DNA of 64,000 nt from Acinetobacter colistiniresistens. Lineage in GTDB: Bacteria; Pseudomonadota; Gammaproteobacteria; Pseudomonadales; Moraxellaceae. The translations under genes were made by a program, and so were the position numbers. The stretch covers positions 2,108,001 through 2,172,000 of the forward strand of contig NZ_CP102099.1 in the NCBI RefSeq assembly GCF_024582815.1. Direction: 5' to 3'. Every line of letters begins with the position of its first letter. Position 1 is the first letter of the stretch. Shown here piece by piece: positions 57,896-64,000 of this stretch. The notes below the pieces were generated by a model. The model was not told where the DNA came from. It saw only the letters and a program-made list of their open reading frames with translations, and ran no database searches.

Positions 57896-60544
57896 ATGCA
57901 GATCGACCGAAATAACAAAGCAGATGCATGGTTGGCACATAGCCAACGTGAACAATCTGGACGTTTAACCATTTTCTTGGGGGCGGCACCTGGCGTGGGC
58001 AAAACCTTTGCCATGTTGTCGAGAGCACATGAGTTGATGCGACAAGGTCATCATGTGCTGGTGGGCGTGGTCGAAACGCATGGTCGAGCTGATACAGAAG
58101 CTTTGATTCAAGGGCTGAATGTTGTTCCTAAAAGGACTGTTGAATATCAAGATCGATTTTTAGATGAAATGGATCTTGATCAAATTCTGAAGTTAAAACC
58201 TGAAATAGTTTTGGTCGATGAACTCGCACATCGAAATGTGCCCAATAGCCGTCATGAGTATCGTTGGCAAGATGTGAATGAGTTACTAGATGCAGGTATT
58301 GATGTGTATAGCACATTGAATATTCAGCATCTTGAAAGTCTGAATGATGTGGTCTATCAAATTACGGGCATTCGGGTGACAGAAACCGTGCCTGATGCAT
58401 TATTAAAAAGATTAAAAGATATTCGGCTGGTCGATCTTCCTGTACCTGAACTATTAGAGCGTATGAATCATGGCAAAATTTATTTAGCGGATGTCGCTCC
58501 ACATGCCTTGCAAGGCTTTTTTAAGCCAGCCAATCTCACAGCTTTACGAGACCTTGCAATTCAAACAGTTGCAGGACAGGTGGATATTGATTATCGGGAG
58601 AAATTTGTAGCTCAAGGACAAATTATTCCGATTCAAAATCATGTGATGTTAGCCATTGATGGAACTGAGTTTTCAGAGGATTTAGTAAGACGAGCACATC
58701 GGATTGCCGAAAGGAGAAATGCGACTTGGAGTGTGATTTCAATTCAAAAAAGCAAGATTGAAAACACGCAAACCTTTGCTGTCACTAAAGCTTTTAATTT
58801 GGCACGTAAGTTAGGTGCAGATACTTATTTATTATATAGCAATCAAATTGCAGCAACGATTTTACAGGCTGCTTATGATTATGGCGCATCTAATATTTTA
58901 TTGGGCAAGAGCCCTAAAAAGTCACTCTGGCAACGTTTGTTTTCAGATCACATTGCTGATCAACTGTTAGAAAAACAGCATCCATTTGAAATCACCTTTG
59001 TTCAGCCATTAGCATCAAAACATGGCGATCATAAAGCAATGATCTATCTCTCTCATCATGCTTGGCTAGAACAGGGCTTAGCATTCAATCAACGAGAAAT
59101 CATTGAAAGCATTGTGATTGTTCTGCTCGGTCTTATGGTGGCGGCAATCAGCGATCGGTTTATTGGTTATAGTGATTTAGCCTTAATTTTCATTGTGACG
59201 GTGCTGCTGGTCGCAATGCGGGCACGCATGCTGATTACGATTATGAGCGTTTTTATTTGTTTTTTACTCTATAACTACTTTTTTATCGAACCACGATTTA
59301 CCTTTATGATTAGTGCTGAACGTGGTGTCATTACTATTATCACATTTATCGTTTCAGCTTTATTGGTCGGGCGTTTAGCCAATCAATTACGTGCTCAGGT
59401 GCTTAGCCTACGTGCTGCAAATTCTATTGCGCTACAATTACAAGAATTAGAGCGTAAACTTTCCAGTTGTGTGGATATTGAACAGGTCATGACAGTTGCA
59501 AAGCAACATTTGGAAAGTGCTTTAAATGCAGCCGTTTGGCTTAGAATTGGAACATTTGAATTAGGCGATGCCACTTTATTTAATGAAAAAGATCAGATCG
59601 CTGCAAATTGGACTCAGAAAAATGTGCAATCATGTGGACGTTTTACTAAAACATTAACCCAATCTGAATGGTGGTTTAATTCACTGAATCTAGTGGGTGG
59701 GTATGGTGTCATTGCCATTCGATTTAATCAAAATCCTGAAAGAATTGATTTTGAACAACAACGCCTAGTTGAGTTGATGATTGATGACATTGCTCAAACT
59801 GCTTCACGTGTACAGTTATCATTGCAGTTAGAAAACTCTCGTGTGGTGGCTGAAACGGAGAAGCTGCGTTCAGCCTTACTTTCATCCGTTTCACATGATT
59901 TGCGTTCACCGTTGGCTGCAATGATTGGCTCAGCGGACAGTTTAAAATATTATGGCGAACAGATGCTTGAAAGTGATCGCCATGAATTATTAGACACCAT
60001 TCACATTGAAGGGGAACGGCTTGATCGTTATATTCAAAATCTACTTGATATGACTCGCTTAGGGCATCAGGGACTTACTTTGGCTCGAGACTGGATTGGT
60101 GTGGATGAGCTGATTGGCTCTGCAACGCAACGGCTTAAACGTTATCAGCCGAATGTCAAAATCAACGTGACTTTAGCAGATGATTTGCCTCAGCTTTATG
60201 TGCATCCTGCCTTGATTGAGCAAGCTATTTTTAATGTCTTAGAAAATGCAGCCAAATTTTCTCCAGAAAATGTGCCTATAGAAGTGAATATTCAGCAGAT
60301 CGAAACCTATTTACAGATCGAGATTGAAGATCAAGGTGTTGGTATTCCTGAAGATGAACGTGAGCAGATTTTTGACATGTTCTATACCATGCAACGCGGT
60401 GATCGAGGTAAAACGGGGACAGGTTTAGGACTGGCGATTGTCAAAGCGATTATCGGGGCACACATGGGGAGTATAGAGGCTTTGGCTGGGACACATGGTC
60501 AAGGTACTTTAATTAAGATACGATTACCACTTCATCAGGATTAA
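57896..60544 (+). CDS. kdpD: Sensor histidine kinase KdpD
   Basis: Membrane sensor kinase that phosphorylates KdpE under K+ limitation or osmotic stress. It has 882 residues. The N-terminal KdpD domain carries GAAPGVGKTFAML (ATP-binding Walker A, about 29-40) and VDELAHRN. A USP-like domain follows (about 250-370), then four membrane helices (about 398-495), a GAF-like region and a C-terminal kinase. The phosphoacceptor is His667 in SVSHDLRSPLAAM. N- and G-boxes are in NVLENAAKFSPENV and GTGLGLAIVKAI. It is 13 bases after kdpC and 11 before kdpE. Confidence 0.97.
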   Translation: MQIDRNNKADAWLAHSQREQSGRLTIFLGAAPGVGKTFAMLSRAHELMRQGHHVLVGVVETHGRADTEALIQGLNVVPKRTVEYQDRFLDEMDLDQILKLKPEIVLVDELAHRNVPNSRHEYRWQDVNELLDAGIDVYSTLNIQHLESLNDVVYQITGIRVTETVPDALLKRLKDIRLVDLPVPELLERMNHGKIYLADVAPHALQGFFKPANLTALRDLAIQTVAGQVDIDYREKFVAQGQIIPIQNHVMLAIDGTEFSEDLVRRAHRIAERRNATWSVISIQKSKIENTQTFAVTKAFNLARKLGADTYLLYSNQIAATILQAAYDYGASNILLGKSPKKSLWQRLFSDHIADQLLEKQHPFEITFVQPLASKHGDHKAMIYLSHHAWLEQGLAFNQREIIESIVIVLLGLMVAAISDRFIGYSDLALIFIVTVLLVAMRARMLITIMSVFICFLLYNYFFIEPRFTFMISAERGVITIITFIVSALLVGRLANQLRAQVLSLRAANSIALQLQELERKLSSCVDIEQVMTVAKQHLESALNAAVWLRIGTFELGDATLFNEKDQIAANWTQKNVQSCGRFTKTLTQSEWWFNSLNLVGGYGVIAIRFNQNPERIDFEQQRLVELMIDDIAQTASRVQLSLQLENSRVVAETEKLRSALLSSVSHDLRSPLAAMIGSADSLKYYGEQMLESDRHELLDTIHIEGERLDRYIQNLLDMTRLGHQGLTLARDWIGVDELIGSATQRLKRYQPNVKINVTLADDLPQLYVHPALIEQAIFNVLENAAKFSPENVPIEVNIQQIETYLQIEIEDQGVGIPEDEREQIFDMFYTMQRGDRGKTGTGLGLAIVKAIIGAHMGSIEALAGTHGQGTLIKIRLPLHQD

Positions 60545-60555
60545 AATCATCGTTT

Positions 60556-61257
60556 ATGCTACAAACATTAAACCATCAAGTATCAATTCTTATTATTGAC
60601 GATGAACCGCAAATTCGGAGATTTTTGGACATCGCCTTACGTGCACAAGGTTATCAGGTGCATGTTGCTGAAAATGGCTTAAAAGGCTTAGAAATTTTGG
60701 TGACACAGCGTATTGGCTTATTGATCTTAGATTTAGGTTTACCTGATATGGATGGGCTGGAAGTTTTAACTGAGTTGAGACAATGGTCAGATATTCCTGT
60801 GATTGTGTTATCAGCACGTCCTGATGAAAATCAAAAAATTAAATTGCTCGATGCCGGTGCTAATGACTATGTGACCAAACCCTTTAGTATTCAGGAATTA
60901 TCTGCACGAGTTAGGGTGATGTTTCGGACTAAGCCGCAACAGACAGAACAAGCCGAAATTTTTGATGATGGAACATTATTTGTTGATGTGATAGAGCATG
61001 TCGTAAAATTGGCTGGGCAAGAAATTGCTTTAAGTAAAAAAGAATTCCAGCTTTTAGCGTTATTAATAAGCCATCAAGGTAAAGTGGTTACACAAAAGCA
61101 AATTTTGACAGAATTGTGGGGAAGTACCCATGAAGAAGATACTCATTATCTACGCATCTTGGTGAAAAAACTGAGAGCGAAAATAGGGGATTCTGCTGTT
61201 ACGCCAAAATATATTGCAACTATAGCAGGTATAGGGTTGCGGTTTTGTACGTCATGA
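60556..61257 (+). CDS. kdpE: Response regulator KdpE
   Basis: OmpR-family DNA-binding response regulator of the kdp operon, 233 residues. The receiver domain (about 1-125) has acidic residues in ILIIDDEPQ and the phosphoacceptor Asp in LLILDLGLPDMDGLEV, with the conserved Lys in NDYVTKPFSIQEL. The C-terminal winged helix (about 135-230) includes LSKKEFQLLALLISHQGKVV and RILVKKLRAKIGD. It would bind TTTACR direct repeats upstream of kdpA and two nearby genes (inferred). Confidence 0.97.
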   Translation: MLQTLNHQVSILIIDDEPQIRRFLDIALRAQGYQVHVAENGLKGLEILVTQRIGLLILDLGLPDMDGLEVLTELRQWSDIPVIVLSARPDENQKIKLLDAGANDYVTKPFSIQELSARVRVMFRTKPQQTEQAEIFDDGTLFVDVIEHVVKLAGQEIALSKKEFQLLALLISHQGKVVTQKQILTELWGSTHEEDTHYLRILVKKLRAKIGDSAVTPKYIATIAGIGLRFCTS

Positions 61258-61292
61258 CATTTTAAACTTTTCTTTTTAAATACTTTATAAAA

Positions 61293-61309
61293 TTTACGAT
61301 CTTTTTACG
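61293..61309 (+). promoter_or_regulatory. Predicted KdpE box upstream of glutamine-synthetase-like gene
   Basis: TTTACGATCTTTTTACG: two perfect TTTACG half-sites with an 11-base period, 60 bases before the ATG at 61369. It matches the motif before kdpA and torF. Confidence 0.6.
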
Positions 61310-61368
61310 TTACATTAAGCTTGCTCTAATTTATCGTATTTATACCAAAGTTAGTAAGGTTTAAAATT

Positions 61369-62770
61369 ATGAGTACTGCACTCATGTTAAAAAATAAAGA
61401 GAAAAGTATTAAAATTGAAATGCCATTTAATACTCAATCTTTAAATAATGTAGAAAGTGCTTTGTTTTTAGAAGAGGTGAAAAATTATCTTTGCTCTTAT
61501 CCAAACACTAAACATATTGATATTTGTTTGCATGATATTAATGGTCATATACGAGGAAAGCGTATAGACATAAGTTGTTTAAATAAATTAGCTGATGGTT
61601 GTTATTTCCCATTATCTGTTTATGCAATGAGTCTGGATGGTAAAGTAATAGAAGAAACTGGTTTGGGTAAGTTTATTGGAGAGCCAGATTTTTTATGTAA
61701 GCCAATACTAGGTAGTTTAAAACCTTGTCCAACAGACCCTGAACACAATGCACAATTGTTCCTAACAATGAAAGATAATGAGTGTGATTGTCAATTTGAA
61801 CCTAGAAATCTATTAAAGGGTATATTGAGCAAATTACATGAGAAAAATTATTACCCTTGTATGGCTGCTGAACTAGAATTTTACCTTTTCAATAATAATG
61901 GCTCAGAGAGTGAGATTGCGACTAATAGCCAGTGTTTTGATATCAATACACCAAGTGGTTATCAAGATGTCCTTGACGAAGTCGAACGTATAGCAGTTTT
62001 ACAAGGTATTAATATTACAGGGGTGGTTGCTGAGTCATCCTCTGGGCAATATGAAATTAATATACGGCATAGTGATGATGTGCTGGAATTATGTGATCAA
62101 GTGATGTTGTTGAAACGAACAGTAAAACAGGTCGCATTAAAGCATGGCTTGAGTGCAAGTTTTTTAGCAAAACCTGATATGCATAAAGCTGGTAGTGGTA
62201 TGCATTTTCATATGAGTATTTTAGATCAGAATCAACAGAATATTTTTAGCACAGAAGTAAAAGATTTATTATCACCCCAGTTGTTAAAAGTAATTAGTGG
62301 ACTTATTCTATTGTTACCTTCTTCAATGGCAGTCAATGCACCCAATGTAAATTCATTTAGACGATTTAGAATTGGCAATCATGTTCCTTTAGAAGCAAAT
62401 TGGGGCGTCAATAATCGTAATGTTGCGATTCGGATACCATGTTCAGATACTGCTAACCAACGCTTAGAGTATCGTGTTGCTGGAGCTGATTGTAACCCTT
62501 ACTTAACAGTCGCAATGATTCTAATGGGGACATTACATGGTTTAACTCAAAACTTAGAAGTTCCTAAGCAAGCTAATCAGTTAAAACGTAAAGAAGAACA
62601 TATTTTTTTAACGACAAATCAGTTAGAAGCTTTAGCACTTTTAAGGAAATAATATTATAAAAGAATATCTTGGAAAAGATTTTATTGATTTATGGTGTAC
62701 GGTTAAATATGCTGAATATCAGAATATTTATAATCAAATTACAGCGATTGAACAAAATTGGGATATCTAG
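61369..62770 (+). pseudogene. Glutamine synthetase family protein, PuuA-like (C-terminal frameshift)
   Basis: A cytosolic ATP-dependent amide ligase of the GS fold, similar to gamma-glutamylputrescine synthetases. The GS N-terminal domain reads DIDICLHDINGHIRGKRID-like sequence (about 47-80). Catalytic motifs follow: Glu in MAAELEFYLF, ESSSGQYEINI, SGMHFHMSIL and EYRVAGADCNPYLTVA. The long frame stops at 62652 after EALALLRK, but the next 36 codons in another frame (KEYLGKDFIDLWCTVKYAEY and on, to NWDI, stop at 62770) are clearly the family's C-terminal helices. About two bases are missing near 62650. The substrate (putrescine or another amine) is not certain. A KdpE-like box lies upstream. 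Confidence 0.82.
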
Positions 62771-62779
62771 GAGTTTACG

Positions 62780-63043
62780 ATGTACCATAGTCTAAGTTCC
62801 TCTAAGGATATGATTGAAAATCAGGAACTCACAAAAGATCTGTTTGCGAAGTACGATTTACAAATGATTGATACAGAAAAACTAGCACAGAAGTATTCAA
62901 CGGCTTCAAAAAAGATGCAGAAATTAATTTTTGCAATTTTGAAAGAGAGAGGTTTTGATCGAAGTGAAATTGAAAGTTTGTTGAAATCTAATCAAAAAAC
63001 TAATTTAAAGGTTAGAAGCCTACTTGTATTTATATGCAAATAG
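62780..63043 (+). CDS. Small hypothetical protein (87 aa)
   Basis: An 87-residue soluble helical protein beginning MYHSLSSSKDMIENQEL, with AQKYSTASKKMQKLIFAIL as its core. I recognise no family. AGGAG precedes ATG at 6 bases. It begins 9 bases after the repaired glutamine-synthetase-like gene, so it is probably cotranscribed. An imperfect hairpin (63018-63045) overlaps its stop and may terminate the transcript. The last ~10 residues, LLVFICK, are encoded by that hairpin. Confidence 0.65.
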   Translation: MYHSLSSSKDMIENQELTKDLFAKYDLQMIDTEKLAQKYSTASKKMQKLIFAILKERGFDRSEIESLLKSNQKTNLKVRSLLVFICK

Positions 63044-63088
63044 GCATCTAGCAAAATTTTTAATTATCTGAAACTATATTAGTGGGCT

Positions 63089-63867
63089 CTAAAAATATTT
63101 TGTTAAAGTAAATACAGCAGCATTTTTAACACCTTTTTATTAGTTTCTGTAAATCCACTAGTATCTATATTTGTACCAATAATGGCTAACTCTGCACTTA
63201 AATTCATTGGTTTGTAGTTGTAAGTTGTTCCAACTTTCCAATCATAAAAATTATTCTCTGATTTTCCGCCATAAATTTCTTTATTCGCTTTTGAGTAGCC
63301 TAAGTTTGCAATTGCGCCAAAGTTAGATTGAGCAAAAGGGGTCGTATATAAAATGTTAAAGTACCAATTATTTATATCCTCACCGAGATTTTTGCTCATT
63401 GCTTCCCCACCATATTTGTTTGTGTAGCTTATACTAGGAATGAAATTGTCATTTTCGCTTAATAAATTTGTAAGAAAAACTTTGATATAGTATTCATTAT
63501 AATTTAAATCACTTTTGCCAACATAATTGTATCTAAGCATGCCTACATCTAGTGTTGGTTGTTTTTTACCCATATTAAATGAGGTGCTATAACCTATAAA
63601 AGGGTCTAGCTCTAGATGTGCTTCATCGCCAAAATCTACATTTGATGCAAATGCTGAAATATAGAATCCAGATGAGTGGTTTAAGAGAAAGTTTCCTTGG
63701 AAAGCAGTATCATTTTTTGTTTGCGTTTGACCACGCCAGCGATATTCACTTGCGAGTGAAGCATTCCCAGATAATTTAAAGTTTATATTTTCAGAGTTTT
63801 CTGATGCTAATGTATAACTAGATGGTAGGGCTGAGATCAAAACTAATAATTTATGAGAATTTCTCAT
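63089..63867 (-). pseudogene. torF: TorF-family outer-membrane porin (C-terminal frameshift)
   Basis: A predicted outer-membrane beta-barrel of the TorF/Gcw_chp family: signal peptide (about 1-21), then LSGNASLASEYRWRGQTQ, typical of the family, and alternating strands to the end. The frame reads to 63103 and ends LKMLLYLL. Restoring one A in the A5 run near 63140 gives TNKKGVKNAAVFTLTKYF with stop at 63089. The terminal Phe and alternating residues are the hallmark of a barrel end. The repaired protein has 259 residues. A predicted KdpE box lies 76 bases upstream. Confidence 0.85.
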
Positions 63868-63942
63868 AATATCCTCTATGAAATAATAGAAATTTGAGTG
63901 ATGTATATTAAATTTTCACTCATTTATTTGTAATAAAGTTAT

Positions 63943-63959
63943 CGTAAAATTTGCGTAAA
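63943..63959 (-). promoter_or_regulatory. Predicted KdpE box upstream of torF
   Basis: On the minus strand TTTACGCAAATTTTACG: two TTTACG half-sites with an 11-base period, 76 bases before the torF start. It is the third copy of this motif in 11 kb. Confidence 0.6.
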
Positions 63960-64000
63960 TAAAGTATAAATTATAACAAGGTTATTATTTTTAATAATTA

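Overview
The window looks like Acinetobacter chromosome. It has low GC, the gene neighbourhoods surE-nlpD, epmB/efp and fimX-pilZ, an E. coli-length ArgG, and IS256-, IS3- and IS5-family elements with AT-rich accessory DNA between core blocks. The genus call is an inference from protein character; the species is not resolved.

Layout. 1-22143 is core chromosome: surE (partial), an NlpD-like lipoprotein, a LysR regulator, a Lon-like protease, an AmpG-like permease with gloA, a bile-acid/Na+ symporter-like protein, rpmE, a FimX-like/PilZ/epmB block divergent from efp, then cstA-ybdD and a moxR-DUF58-transglutaminase operon. A 265-bp MITE sits just upstream of cstA. 22191-33974 is a decayed prophage or phage satellite in tRNA-Val(GAC), bounded by a 19-bp direct repeat. 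It keeps an early operon, a P4-type primase-helicase, an iteron-like inverted repeat, a small HTH protein, a terminase small subunit and an internal virion-like gene. That last gene is split by IS256 and cut off by IS3. Near attR there is a DUF4209-type cargo gene with a HEPN-like motif. No integrase remains. Second copies of the same IS3 and IS256, in opposite orientation, lie just outside attR and interrupt a small membrane-protein gene and a pirin-like gene. 38073-44288 is core again: argG, a LysR/EamA pair and fadH. 44374 is tRNA-Ser(UGA), followed by a second island (about 44464-51284) with a tyrosine integrase, damaged membrane genes, an AlpA-like regulator and two large orphan genes, ending at an IS5 remnant. 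51338-61257 is a potassium block: ktrAB (both frameshifted) divergent from kdpABCDE. The window ends with a glutamine-synthetase-like gene, a small orphan gene and a TorF-type porin gene.

Two cross-cutting observations matter most. First, the same 17-bp direct repeat (TTTACR-N5-TTTACG, 11-bp period as for OmpR/KdpE-class regulators) lies upstream of kdpA, the glutamine-synthetase-like gene and the TorF porin gene. This suggests a local KdpE regulon. Second, at least eight gene breaks can be repaired by restoring one base in a short homopolymer (ktrA twice, ktrB twice, torF, the DUF4209 gene, both IS256 transposases, the 757-aa island gene). The pattern points to sequencing or assembly indels as much as to true gene decay, so those genes are described in their reconstructed form.
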